DNA from: Phycisphaerales bacterium
GTDB taxonomy: Bacteria; Planctomycetota; Phycisphaerae; Phycisphaerales; SM1A02
Assembly: GCA_009691785.1 (NCBI GenBank)
Contig: SIAM01000004.1
Location: forward strand, 1-64,000
Direction of reading: 5' to 3'
Length of the DNA: 64,000 nt
This document shows, in pieces, positions 1 to 9,153 of this stretch (position 1 is its first letter; every line of letters begins with the position of its first letter). Position numbers and translations under genes: made by a program. The notes beneath the pieces are model-generated. The model was not told the DNA's origin. It ran no database searches and saw nothing but the letters and a program-made list of their open reading frames with translations.

Positions 1-612
1 CAGTTCACCACCGAAAGTGGTGAGACCATTCATATACCGCCAACACTGCTTATTTCTGGTTTGGGAATTGTTGCCAACGTTGAACACTCCATAACCATGG
101 ATGCAAAAACCGCTGGAAACGCTCTGATTTTGGTGGGTTTTACAGATGGGCGTATGGGTGGCTCACACAGATCTATGTTGGGGGATTGCGAGAACATGAA
201 CATGCAACTTCCAATGGTTGATTTGGAAATTGGTCCAAGGACCGCGCGCGCGGTTGCCACATGCATTGCATCTGGCCATGTGGCGAGCGCGCATGATGCA
301 AGTGAGGGCGGCGTGTTGTTGGCCGCCGCCGAAATGGCGTTCGGTGGTGATCTTGGCGTTGACATTTATTTACACGCAATGCCGTGTGAAAATAATATTT
401 CACTTCAGGCGCGCGCTTTCAGTGAAACGCCAAGTCGTTATTTGCTTGAAGTGGCGCCACGACATGTTGCCGCCATAACAGCGTTACTTGGTGATGTTGC
501 CCACGCTGTCATTGGTCAATTCAACAATAGTGGACAGCTTGTGGTGGGTGATAAAAAAATATTCGTGAGTGTGTTGCGCGACGCCTGGAAAAGCGCCGGG
601 GGCAACTGGTAA
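1..612 (+). CDS. purL: phosphoribosylformylglycinamidine synthase subunit PurL, C-terminal part
   Basis: This is the 3' end of a gene that enters from the left edge; the frame is open from base 1. PurL is the ATP-dependent synthase subunit that converts FGAR to FGAM in purine synthesis, using ammonia supplied by PurQ. Visible family signatures are IPPTLLISGLGIV near the edge, a GGSH motif, and HDASEGGV followed by a Glu-rich alanine helix, which matches the conserved C-terminal catalytic half of the family. The tail with FSETPSRYLLEV is also typical. It ends 3 nt before purQ, so the two subunits are co-transcribed. The N-terminal part, including the nucleotide-binding half, lies outside the window. 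Confidence 0.93.
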   Translation, partial: QFTTESGETIHIPPTLLISGLGIVANVEHSITMDAKTAGNALILVGFTDGRMGGSHRSMLGDCENMNMQLPMVDLEIGPRTARAVATCIASGHVASAHDASEGGVLLAAAEMAFGGDLGVDIYLHAMPCENNISLQARAFSETPSRYLLEVAPRHVAAITALLGDVAHAVIGQFNNSGQLVVGDKKIFVSVLRDAWKSAGGNW

Positions 613-615
613 ACC

Positions 616-1560
616 ATGAAATCCCTCAATGCCCTTGTTATTACTGCGCCCGGAATTAATTGCGACCTTGAGTTGTCACAAGCATTTGCCGCGGCGGGCG
701 CTCAACCAGAAAGTATTTTGCTTTCGCGGCTCATGCGCAACCCAAGTCTTGTTGATAAATTCGCGCTGATTGGTTTGCCCGGTGGGTTTAGTTATGGCGA
801 CGACATTGCGGCGGGACGAATTATGGCGGCGTTAATGCGCCGCGAAATTTATCCAGCACTCGCCGCGGCTGTTGCGCGTGGCACACCAATAATTTGTCCG
901 TGCAATGGATTTCAGATCGCGGTACAGGCAGGTTTGTTGCCTGGTCCAACCGCAAGCCCAACCTTGAATCTGGTGTCCAACCCCGCAGCAATTTCGGACG
1001 CCAAAAAACCCGCGTCCATAAATACATGCACAACTTCTGCCACACCATTTAGCGCGTGGCCAAGTTTAGCCGCCTCTCCAACCGTTGCGCTTGACACAAA
1101 TATTGGTGAACGCTTTCATGATGCGTGGACGTGTGTGGAAATTCCAAGCAACACAAAATGTGTTTGGACTCGCGGACTTTGTCTAAGCCAAGATTGCGAC
1201 ATGCTTCCCAGCGCCCATGGTGAAGGGCGTTTTATGACTGACGCCAAGACGCTTGAAACGCTTGAAAAATGCGGTCAAATTGCCCTGCGTTACGCGACGC
1301 ACGACAACTTTAATGGCAGCACAAACGCCATTGCCGGAATCTGTGATCCAAGTGGCTTGGTTTTTGGACTTATGCCACACCCAGAGCGCTTCACGCGTTG
1401 GACGCAACACCCTTGGTGGACACGCCTGACAACACACCAGCGGGGCGTTGACACCCTTGGACTTTCTATATTTAAAAATGCGGTGGCTCACTTAAATTGT
1501 GGATTTGTGTCTTACGTTGCAAAAAATAATCAGCCCACTCGCCTTCACACAACTTTATGA
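616..1560 (+). CDS. purQ: phosphoribosylformylglycinamidine synthase, glutaminase subunit PurQ
   Basis: This class I glutamine amidotransferase releases ammonia from glutamine for PurL in purine biosynthesis. The N-terminus has APGINCD and the GGFSYGDD oxyanion region. The nucleophile is Cys96 in PCNGFQ, and the His/Glu of the triad lie in MPHPERF near residue 253. At 314 aa it is clearly longer than the roughly 230 aa of classical PurQ. The extra length is spread between the nucleophile and the HPE motif and at the C-terminus. ATG lies 3 nt after the purL stop, and the last four bases overlap the next gene's start (ATGA), which implies translational coupling. Confidence 0.94.
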   Translation: MKSLNALVITAPGINCDLELSQAFAAAGAQPESILLSRLMRNPSLVDKFALIGLPGGFSYGDDIAAGRIMAALMRREIYPALAAAVARGTPIICPCNGFQIAVQAGLLPGPTASPTLNLVSNPAAISDAKKPASINTCTTSATPFSAWPSLAASPTVALDTNIGERFHDAWTCVEIPSNTKCVWTRGLCLSQDCDMLPSAHGEGRFMTDAKTLETLEKCGQIALRYATHDNFNGSTNAIAGICDPSGLVFGLMPHPERFTRWTQHPWWTRLTTHQRGVDTLGLSIFKNAVAHLNCGFVSYVAKNNQPTRLHTTL

Positions 1561-2441
1561 CTACAGATGCAAAGCAAAATATTTTTTGCATGAAGTGTGG
1601 ATATCAACTTGTTGGACGACCTCTTTCGACACGTTGTTCTGAGTGTGGTTATCCGGTTGTGTATCAAGCCAGGTGGTGTGAAAGTGAATTACATCGCGCC
1701 GGTCCACTAATTGTGTGGCCAATCACAAGGCGTCTTGTTGTGGCTGCTTTATTGTTGGGATTTTCGTTGTTAGCCGCGCTTTTTTTATATGGCGAGGTGC
1801 TGAATAAATTGCAGTTGATTAAATTTTCAACCGCGTCATGGGCTCTTATTCCATTTTTTATTATTGCTCCAATCGCTGCGTTCTGTTGGCAAACATGCAT
1901 CAATGGACCTGGATCTGATTTGTGGTGTTTAAACAAACAGGCGACACAAAGAGTTTGGGTGTTACCCTGTTCGCTCTTATTTTGGATTGTCGCTTATTTT
2001 TCCATCTCTGGCATAAGCGCCGCACAACAACAAGTAGGTGTTCGTTTATCACCCCAAGTGACAACACAAAATCTATTTGATCAAATTGCCACCTTCGCGC
2101 TTGTTCCAGCAATCGCGTTGTGGTCCGTTGTTTTATTTCACGTCAGTAGAATTTCACTCTATCTACGCAATGTGTTTTTGCGCCGCGTTTGGATAGGTGT
2201 GTATTGTTTCATGTTGCTTGTTTCTGTTCCATTTATTTTTGTGATTTACATAAACAAAAAATTTGAAATTGTTGAATTTTATGTGTTGATACTTGCTTGG
2301 ATAACATTATTTATAAGCGTTCTGTTTGCGGCCTTTGTGGCTTGGGATATGGCCAATTGCCTTACGCATTCGTACGAAACAATGGCCCGAGAAGAGCGTT
2401 TAACAAAGCAAAATTCTCGGCGATATTCCACGCCAAAATGA
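1557..2441 (+). CDS. zinc-ribbon polytopic membrane protein of unknown function
   Basis: The protein has 294 aa. The N-terminus (residues 11-33) carries two CxxC pairs, FCMKCGY and RCSECGY, spaced as in a zinc ribbon. About six hydrophobic segments follow (near residues 57-80, 95-115, 135-155, 182-200, 213-235 and 240-265), then a short basic tail. I do not recognise a catalytic motif. This zinc-ribbon plus multi-TM layout is frequent among uncharacterised planctomycete proteins (general knowledge). The start overlaps the purQ stop by 4 nt, so it is co-translated with purQ, but the context gives no specific role. Confidence 0.75.
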   Translation: MTTDAKQNIFCMKCGYQLVGRPLSTRCSECGYPVVYQARWCESELHRAGPLIVWPITRRLVVAALLLGFSLLAALFLYGEVLNKLQLIKFSTASWALIPFFIIAPIAAFCWQTCINGPGSDLWCLNKQATQRVWVLPCSLLFWIVAYFSISGISAAQQQVGVRLSPQVTTQNLFDQIATFALVPAIALWSVVLFHVSRISLYLRNVFLRRVWIGVYCFMLLVSVPFIFVIYINKKFEIVEFYVLILAWITLFISVLFAAFVAWDMANCLTHSYETMAREERLTKQNSRRYSTPK

Positions 2442-2459
2442 CTATGCTCAACAACGGCA

Positions 2460-3491
2460 ATGAGCAAGAAAACACTTCGATATGGCGTTATTGGGGCGGG
2501 TCGCATGGGCCGCCACCACATTCGTTTGGGAACCCAACTAGCCGCTGTTGAACTGGTTGGTGTTGTTGATCGCGATGCCTCGCGAAGAAATGAAATGACT
2601 GAAACCTATGGCGTCAAAGGCTTTGAAACGGTAGATGAACTTATTGCCCATGGTGTTGACTGTGTGGTCATTGCCACACCAACCATACACCATCGCACTG
2701 CGGCAGAAGCATTGTTGGCCAAGGGCGTGCACTGTCTCATTGAGAAGCCTCTTGCGCCCAGCGTGGTTGAGGCACGTGCAATTGCCGACGCCGCCGCAAG
2801 GTCTGGCGCAACATTGCAGGTTGGGCACGTTGTTCGCTACGACCCAGTCATGGTCGCCATACGCCAACTTTCTCTCAGTATGCCGCGATTTATTGTGATT
2901 GATCGCATTAGTCCAATGACGTTTCGCAGCGTTGATGTTGGCGTTGTTCTTGACATGATGATTCATGATCTTGATCTGTTGTTGATGTTGCTTGAGCGTG
3001 AACCTTCCGAAGTGCACGCGAGTGCGGTGAGTGTTCTTGGAGACAGCGAGGATGTATGTAACGCCCGCCTTACGTTTCCGCCTGGACCAGATGGATATCG
3101 TTGTGTCGCCAATATCACCGCGAGTCGGTTGGCTATGAAGACCGAGCGTAAAATTCGTTTAATTGGTTCAGACGCTTATACAAGCGCCGACTTTGTCGCG
3201 CGTAAGGGAACGGTTATTCGTAAAACAGCTAACCAAGAAACTTTGATTTCTGTAAAGAAAAGCCTGAAAGATGGCGAGGATTTGAGCAGTGTGAATTGGC
3301 TTGATCTTGTGTCGGTTGAACCACTGGATGTGAAAGCGGGGGAGCCATTGAAATTACAACTTGAAGATTTTATCGACGCCATTCATACCGGTCGAAAACC
3401 ATTCGCAGACGCGGAGGCGGGGTTTGCCGCGGTCCGTACCGCCGAACGAATTGTTGCGGCAGCAAAATCTATGGACAACGCCAAGGTGTAG
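2460..3491 (+). CDS. Gfo/Idh/MocA family NAD(P)-dependent oxidoreductase
   Basis: A 343-aa member of the Gfo/Idh/MocA dehydrogenase family. The Rossmann fingerprint GAGRMGRHH is at residues 12-20, and the family signature EKPLAP (catalytic lysine) is near residue 95. The second half fits the C-terminal sugar-binding alpha/beta domain, with a likely catalytic segment DMMIHDLDL around residues 164-172. The family oxidises or reduces sugars, inositols or UDP-sugars; the substrate cannot be read from the sequence. ATG at 2460 lies 18 nt after the preceding stop, with a TATGCT hexamer just upstream that could act as an internal promoter. It is 6 nt upstream of the endonuclease IV gene. Confidence 0.9.
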   Translation: MSKKTLRYGVIGAGRMGRHHIRLGTQLAAVELVGVVDRDASRRNEMTETYGVKGFETVDELIAHGVDCVVIATPTIHHRTAAEALLAKGVHCLIEKPLAPSVVEARAIADAAARSGATLQVGHVVRYDPVMVAIRQLSLSMPRFIVIDRISPMTFRSVDVGVVLDMMIHDLDLLLMLLEREPSEVHASAVSVLGDSEDVCNARLTFPPGPDGYRCVANITASRLAMKTERKIRLIGSDAYTSADFVARKGTVIRKTANQETLISVKKSLKDGEDLSSVNWLDLVSVEPLDVKAGEPLKLQLEDFIDAIHTGRKPFADAEAGFAAVRTAERIVAAAKSMDNAKV

Positions 3492-3497
3492 CCACCC

Positions 3498-5492
3498 ATG
3501 AGAATTGGTTCACATAGAAGCGCGGCAGGTGGGGTTGCAAACGCAATTCTTGAGGCGGTTGCGCTTGGTCTTGATTGTGTTCAATTATTCACCGCAAACC
3601 AACGGCAATGGAAACCGCGCCAACCATCTCAACAAGAATGCTCTGCCTGGTTTGCGGCGCTAAAAACCGCGGGTTGGAGCAAGCCTAAAAATAATCATGT
3701 TGTAAGCCACAATAGTTATTTGGTGAATCTTGCGAGTCCAGACGCGCAAGCAAGAAAAAAATCTATTGGGTTGCAACGAAGTGAATTGGAGCGTTGCGAA
3801 ATGCTTGGTATTGGTTTGTGTGTCATGCATCCCGGCGCGCACTTGGGCGACAAGCGATCACCCAAAGACAAAAATAATTTAGAAGCACAGCCAAACCTGG
3901 GGGAATTGGCTGGTATCAAGCGTCTTGTGGAAAGTTTGAATCAACTTCATAAAGATTTGCCTGGGTATAAAGTTTTGATGTGTCTTGAAAATACGGTGGG
4001 AGCGGGAACAACGCTGGGCTACAACTTCAATCAACTCGCAATGACTAGGGCACTTGTTGGTCATCCTGATCGAATTGCTTTTTGCATTGATACATGCCAC
4101 GCTGTCGCGGCGGGTTACAATATGGGCACAATCACAGGCGCGAATCAAACCTTAAAATTAATTGACCAACACCTTAAATTCGAACAGATTCGGGTGATTC
4201 ATGTCAATGATTCGCAATTTCCTTGTGGAAGCCGCAAAGATAGACACGCTCACATTTTTGATGGTGCGTGTGGTTCAACTTGTTTTGGAGCGGTAACCAA
4301 GGTGGCGGAGTGGAAAAATATTCCCATGATTCTGGAAACACCAAAGGAGGGTTTGTTTCAGGGCAGGAATTGGGATGTGGTAAACGCAGAGCGTGTGCTT
4401 GGTGCAGCCAATTTAAAATTCGGTTTGAAATCACCGAAGAAAAAAACCGTGGGTGCTCAAACTCCAAAGAATCCAGCCCTGGTTTTGTTACTTGTGACAA
4501 CACTGCTTGTGTTCAATACCGCTTGTAAAACAAGAACGCTTGATCAAATTCGTGGCGATACACCCATTGATAACCAACCCTTGTTTAGTGACACAACCGT
4601 TCCAAATGTTAAAGAAACGGCTCAGCTTTCGCACGCTGGGCAACTTATTGAGTCGGGTGATTACGACAGTGCGTTGGCAACCTTTCAAGAAATACTGCAA
4701 GAAAATCCAAAACTTCCGGAAGCGTGGGTGGGTGTTGGTCAGGTGCAGGCTCTGAAGAATGATTGGACACAATCCGAATCGGCGTATTTGAACGCGACAA
4801 ATCTTGATTTAAACAATTTCGATGCTCAGTTTGGTCGTGGCAAAGCACTTCAAGTTTTAAATCAATTGGTTGATGCAATTCGCGCCTATCACCGCGCTCT
4901 TTTGATTCGTCCCGAGGATTTTGACACCAATCTAAACATGGCCACTGCGTATCTTCAACTTGATGAAGGACAAAGCGCGGTTGTGTTCGCTGAAAAATCA
5001 GTCAAGCTAAAACCTGATTCTGGAATTGCGCGCTTAAATTTGGGCGTCGCTTATGAGTTATCAGGGAAACCAGAATTAGCTATTTCTCAATATGAAATTG
5101 CGGCGGAATTGATGGAGCCAACTCCGCAGCTTTTAAGAAATTTGTTAAATGCATATGCGCAAAGCAAGCGTTACCGTGAAGCCGTGAACGCTGCGTTACT
5201 GTTAGTAAAGTTGGCTCCCAACGCTAATAGTTACGAACGTCTTGGTTGGGCGTATTTTCGTGTGGGTGATTATGAGAAAAGTTTGTCAAGCTATCGCGAG
5301 GCTGTGCGCATTGATCCCAAACATTGGCCATCGTGGAACGGTATTGGTGTGAATTTGCTCAACGCGTGGATTAATAGCGGAAAGAAGGATGTAAATCTGC
5401 GCGGGAACGCCAAATCGGCTTTTGAACGATCGCTTCAACAAAATCCAGAACAGCCGAAAGTAGCTAAATTGATAAAGGCTTACAAATTATAA
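3498..5492 (+). CDS. nfo: endonuclease IV fused in frame to a TPR domain with an internal lipoprotein-like signal
   Basis: Residues 1-305 form a complete AP endonuclease IV, which incises DNA at abasic sites. All metal ligands expected of the family are visible: His71, His111, Glu164, Asp198, His201, His235, Asp248, His250 and Glu280. At about residue 325 a hydrophobic stretch begins and ends in a lipobox-like VFNTAC (Cys343), preceded by lysines. Residues 370-650 are TPR repeats with typical Ala/Gly/Pro spacing. No stop separates the halves. An independent start is possible at GTG 4449 (codon 318) or TTG 4425, which would give an ordinary TPR lipoprotein. A cytosolic repair enzyme joined to an exported half is odd; see findings. 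Confidence 0.88.
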   Translation: MRIGSHRSAAGGVANAILEAVALGLDCVQLFTANQRQWKPRQPSQQECSAWFAALKTAGWSKPKNNHVVSHNSYLVNLASPDAQARKKSIGLQRSELERCEMLGIGLCVMHPGAHLGDKRSPKDKNNLEAQPNLGELAGIKRLVESLNQLHKDLPGYKVLMCLENTVGAGTTLGYNFNQLAMTRALVGHPDRIAFCIDTCHAVAAGYNMGTITGANQTLKLIDQHLKFEQIRVIHVNDSQFPCGSRKDRHAHIFDGACGSTCFGAVTKVAEWKNIPMILETPKEGLFQGRNWDVVNAERVLGAANLKFGLKSPKKKTVGAQTPKNPALVLLLVTTLLVFNTACKTRTLDQIRGDTPIDNQPLFSDTTVPNVKETAQLSHAGQLIESGDYDSALATFQEILQENPKLPEAWVGVGQVQALKNDWTQSESAYLNATNLDLNNFDAQFGRGKALQVLNQLVDAIRAYHRALLIRPEDFDTNLNMATAYLQLDEGQSAVVFAEKSVKLKPDSGIARLNLGVAYELSGKPELAISQYEIAAELMEPTPQLLRNLLNAYAQSKRYREAVNAALLLVKLAPNANSYERLGWAYFRVGDYEKSLSSYREAVRIDPKHWPSWNGIGVNLLNAWINSGKKDVNLRGNAKSAFERSLQQNPEQPKVAKLIKAYKL

Positions 5493-5494
5493 AC

Positions 5495-6535
5495 ATGGAA
5501 AATTTGAATCCAATTCATGTTTTTCAGTCAGTCATGCTTGCAACAAGTGAAAATACATCGCTTACTTCCAAACAAGTTGATGAAGCACTAACGGCAATTT
5601 TTAGTGGGGGGGTTGAAACATCACTCATTGAAAAATGGTTGCGATTGGTATCGACGCATGTTCCCACAACCGCGGAAATATTTGGGGGTGTTCGGGCGTT
5701 GCTGCGAACGGGTTCGTCCATTCCAACAGATATCGCTTGTGAAAGAATCATTGATACGGCTGGTACGGGCGGTGCGCCAAAAATGCTAAATGTAAGCACG
5801 CTTTCCGCCGTGATTATTGCTGCGTGCCGCGGTGTGGTTGCAAAAAGTGGAAATCGTTCACGAACTGGATTTGGTTCATCTGAAACACTGGCGGCGCTGG
5901 GAGTAAATATCCAAGCCGAGCCCATTACACAAGCAAGAATGTTGGCTGAGTGTGGTTTTTGTTTTTGCTTGGCTCCCAAACATTATCCCGCGGCGCGGTT
6001 TGCGAGTGAAGCCCGTAAAGCAATTGGTACTCCAACACTGTTCAATGCTATTGGACCATTGTCCAATCCTGCGGGTGCAATGCGCCAGGTGGTTGGAGTT
6101 TGGAACCGAGATCTTTTAACACCTGTAGCAGAAGTTCTTGCGCGTCGTGGCGCGGTGCGGGCGTTTGTGATTCATAGCGCGGATGGATTTGATGAAGTGA
6201 GTGTGAGTGATCAAACACACGCTGTTGAGGTTGTGCGTGGAAGGGTTATGGGAAATATTGTTTTTGAACCAGAGCAGTTTGGAATTCCAAGAAGTAAATC
6301 GCCACCACAAGGCGTCCAAAATCTTCAAGACGCCACAACCTTATTTCGTAGATTGGCATCTGGAATTGATTGTGGGGGCGCGCTTGATTTGGTTTTGGTA
6401 AACGCCGCTCTTGGTTTAATGGTGGCGGACAAAGCCAATGATCCAAAAACGGCGGCGGCGTTGGCGCTAGATGCAATTCAATCAGGACGCGTAAATTCGC
6501 TTCTTGAAAGAATTGTTGTCTTGTCGAATCAATAA
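5495..6535 (+). CDS. trpD: anthranilate phosphoribosyltransferase TrpD
   Basis: TrpD transfers phosphoribose from PRPP to anthranilate, the second step of tryptophan synthesis. The 346-aa length is typical. The PRPP-binding glycine motif GTGG is at residues 90-93, followed by LNVST, then SGNRS near residue 115 and FNAIGPLSNPAG near residue 180. The residue after GTGG is usually Asp but is Ala here, and a helix-capping SGSAD-type segment reads GSSET. ATG lies 2 nt after the endonuclease-TPR gene stop. No other trp gene is present in the window, so the pathway is dispersed. Short A/T-rich hairpin-like sequence follows the stop. Confidence 0.92.
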   Translation: MENLNPIHVFQSVMLATSENTSLTSKQVDEALTAIFSGGVETSLIEKWLRLVSTHVPTTAEIFGGVRALLRTGSSIPTDIACERIIDTAGTGGAPKMLNVSTLSAVIIAACRGVVAKSGNRSRTGFGSSETLAALGVNIQAEPITQARMLAECGFCFCLAPKHYPAARFASEARKAIGTPTLFNAIGPLSNPAGAMRQVVGVWNRDLLTPVAEVLARRGAVRAFVIHSADGFDEVSVSDQTHAVEVVRGRVMGNIVFEPEQFGIPRSKSPPQGVQNLQDATTLFRRLASGIDCGGALDLVLVNAALGLMVADKANDPKTAAALALDAIQSGRVNSLLERIVVLSNQ

Positions 6536-6594
6536 AAATCAAGAAAAACGGTGTGTTTTTTTAGAATCGTGAAGATCGCCCCCATTCTTGGGCA

Positions 6595-9153
6595 GTGCGT
6601 AATGGAATCCTTGGTCTTCTGGTTGCTTTAATTCTTTTTGCGTCTGTGTCTATTGGCTTGTCGCTTAAGCCAGGTTTGGGCGCTGAATTGTTGATTGATT
6701 TTTTAATTGCCGCTTCCGCCTGCCTAGCTGTGGTGGTTTTTGCTTGCGGAACTCGTGGCGCTTTGGTGACGGCATTTTTTTCATTAGTTTTTATTGGAAT
6801 TGCTTGGGGTGGCCATGCTTCCACAAGAGAAAGTCTTGAAAATATCCGCGCAAAAATTGGGTCAAATCCGGCGTTAATTCAATTTAAAGCGGAATTGGTT
6901 GAGCAATTTAAACAACCAGAAGCACCCGAAGAGGATGTTCTTGATCAATTTCAAAATGCCGTAGAGCCGCCTCGGTTTCGAGCGTTGGCTCAAATGATTC
7001 ATGTATCTAGTAAATGCGATTTGGTTCCATGTTCTGGAACAGTAACTTTATTCATTGATGGTGATGGTGCAGAATTTTCAACTGGTGATGTGTTGGAAGG
7101 GGTCGGATGGATTCGTGGTGTAGGAATTCCACACAACCCGGGCGAAATTGATTTGCGTGTTCGTTCGTTTCGAAACAACAATGGCGGAAGTATTTCTGTT
7201 GCTGGAAATCCTAAAATTGTATTTAAAGCCTCTAACAGAAATAATTTTTATGTGTTGTGTCGCGAGCGGGTGTGTGGTTGGGTGGATAACAATTTACTTA
7301 AAACAATATCATTTGTGGCTCCACCCAAAATCCAAGCTCTTGTTGTTGCCATGACCACTGGCCGGGAGTTGGTTGGATACCGCGGGCTTCGTGAAAGCTT
7401 TTCTGCAAGTGGTTTAAGTCATTTTTTGGCGATTAGCGGTTTCAATCTGGCTGTTTTATTTGGCGCGGTTTGGATTTGTATGGAGCTTTTTCATTTACCC
7501 TGGATTATTCGTGGGTGGTTTCTTGTGTGTACGGCGATTGTTTTTCTTTTTGTAGTCGATGTTGAAACTTCGGTTTTGCGGGCTGGGATTGCGGGCATTT
7601 TGGTTGGTGTTTCTGTTGCATGCGATCGCGGTTGGAAGGCGGATGGACTGCTTGCAGTTGCTGCGATATTCACAATCGCCTGTGATCCATGGGCCGCGTG
7701 GAACCCTGGATTTCAATTGAGCTATGGAGCGGTTTTGGCCTTGCGTTATGGAAGCGAACCAATAGGGAAATTTTTGGCTTTGCCTTGGAAAATTTTCCCG
7801 TATTTACCAAAAATTATTCCATCATTTATAAAGCCCGTATCAGTTGCGTTTTCAGCAAGTATTGCGGCATGGTTGATGTCCACGCCTATTACAGAGTCCC
7901 ATTTTGGAAGCGTCTCTGTTTGGTCGGCGATTGCTAGTCCCGTTCTTGCTCCACTTGCGGCTGTAATTACAGTTCTGGCATCGTTGGCGTGTTTGGTTGG
8001 TTCAATTCCGGGCGTGTCGGTGGTTTTGGGTTACCCACTTACATTGTTCGCCTCTATTTTTCTTTGGCTGTCAGATTGTGTTGGTCAGTTGCCGGCCGCA
8101 AATATTCGTGGGGGCGTGGTTCCGTGGTGGTGGTCTGTCACAGAATTGGGGGCTCTTTGTGCTTGTTGGTTATCTAATTTAGTTTTAATTAAGCGTGGCG
8201 CATTTTTTTTGTTTGTGTTTCTATTAATCACTGCTTTATTTTTTCCTCTTTCAATTTATGCCGCTCCGTGTTTGGGGTGGAAGCTTCGTATGACAAGTAT
8301 TTCTGTTGGAGATGGAAGCGCCCACGTTGTTGAAACGCAAAATTCCTGTGTGCTGTTTGATGCGGGAACAATTTCACGGCGCGCGGGGGGGTCAAAATTA
8401 ATAGTTCCAGCACTAAAGGCAATTGGTTGCTCAAGGTTTAACGCTGTATTTATCTCACACCCACACCTTGATCACTTTTCTGCCTTGCCAGAAATTGCGA
8501 ACGCATTCGAAATTGATAATGTTTACGCAACTGAGGCATTTATAAATTTTCGGTCAAGCCAATATGCGCCCGGGGTTTTAATTGATTATTTGCAAACACG
8601 TGGGCTGAAAATTACCGTGTTAACGGCCGGTGAAAAAATTAAATTTGACGGATTTGTGTGGACGGTTTTACACCCACAAATTGGGTATCACAGCCGAATT
8701 GTGAATGATGGAAGTCTGACATTTCAAATTGAACCCGAAAACCCCATGCGATTGGAATCAACCACTAAAATTACTTCACAAGCTTCGTGGTTAACTCTTT
8801 GTGGCGACTCACAAACCGAGGCCATTGCCCACATTCTTGCCTCGGCGTCATTTCGTCCTTCATTGGTTATGGAATTACCACATCATGGTGCCTGGTCGGA
8901 TGGTGTTCAAGAACTTGTTCAAAAAACAAACCCTAATATTTTAATTCAAAGCACTGGCTATCAGCGGTTTCGATTTGATAAAATTGGTCCCGTAGTGCAA
9001 AATATAATTCGTGGAGTGACTTGTCGGGATGGGGCGTTGCGTGTGACTTGGTTCGAAAGGGAATTCAACAACCGTATTACAAATCAGATTTTACTGGAGC
9101 GATGGGAGGGGGAGGGTTGGATTGAGGTGGCGTGCCACACGAATCCGAAATAA
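6595..9153 (+). CDS. comEC: ComEC/Rec2 family DNA-uptake channel
   Basis: An 852-aa membrane protein of the ComEC/Rec2 family, the inner-membrane channel for single-stranded DNA in natural transformation. It has three parts: an N-terminal membrane pair followed by a soluble beta region (residues 1-230), a multi-TM competence domain opening with GLSHFLAISGFNLAV near residue 275, and a C-terminal metallo-beta-lactamase domain with SHPHLDHF near residue 622. GTG 6595 is the only usable start after the in-frame stop at 6562. Length and domain order look complete. No other competence gene is nearby. Its last 77 bp are overlapped by the 3' end of the convergent gene. Confidence 0.9.
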   Translation: MRNGILGLLVALILFASVSIGLSLKPGLGAELLIDFLIAASACLAVVVFACGTRGALVTAFFSLVFIGIAWGGHASTRESLENIRAKIGSNPALIQFKAELVEQFKQPEAPEEDVLDQFQNAVEPPRFRALAQMIHVSSKCDLVPCSGTVTLFIDGDGAEFSTGDVLEGVGWIRGVGIPHNPGEIDLRVRSFRNNNGGSISVAGNPKIVFKASNRNNFYVLCRERVCGWVDNNLLKTISFVAPPKIQALVVAMTTGRELVGYRGLRESFSASGLSHFLAISGFNLAVLFGAVWICMELFHLPWIIRGWFLVCTAIVFLFVVDVETSVLRAGIAGILVGVSVACDRGWKADGLLAVAAIFTIACDPWAAWNPGFQLSYGAVLALRYGSEPIGKFLALPWKIFPYLPKIIPSFIKPVSVAFSASIAAWLMSTPITESHFGSVSVWSAIASPVLAPLAAVITVLASLACLVGSIPGVSVVLGYPLTLFASIFLWLSDCVGQLPAANIRGGVVPWWWSVTELGALCACWLSNLVLIKRGAFFLFVFLLITALFFPLSIYAAPCLGWKLRMTSISVGDGSAHVVETQNSCVLFDAGTISRRAGGSKLIVPALKAIGCSRFNAVFISHPHLDHFSALPEIANAFEIDNVYATEAFINFRSSQYAPGVLIDYLQTRGLKITVLTAGEKIKFDGFVWTVLHPQIGYHSRIVNDGSLTFQIEPENPMRLESTTKITSQASWLTLCGDSQTEAIAHILASASFRPSLVMELPHHGAWSDGVQELVQKTNPNILIQSTGYQRFRFDKIGPVVQNIIRGVTCRDGALRVTWFEREFNNRITNQILLERWEGEGWIEVACHTNPK

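Noticed and set aside
6544-6562. A/T-rich hairpin AAAAAC-GGTGT-GTTTTT after trpD as a terminator
   Set aside because: The stem is six weak A/T-rich pairs followed by only two T, and it abuts a possible -10 for comEC. It is too weak to call a terminator.
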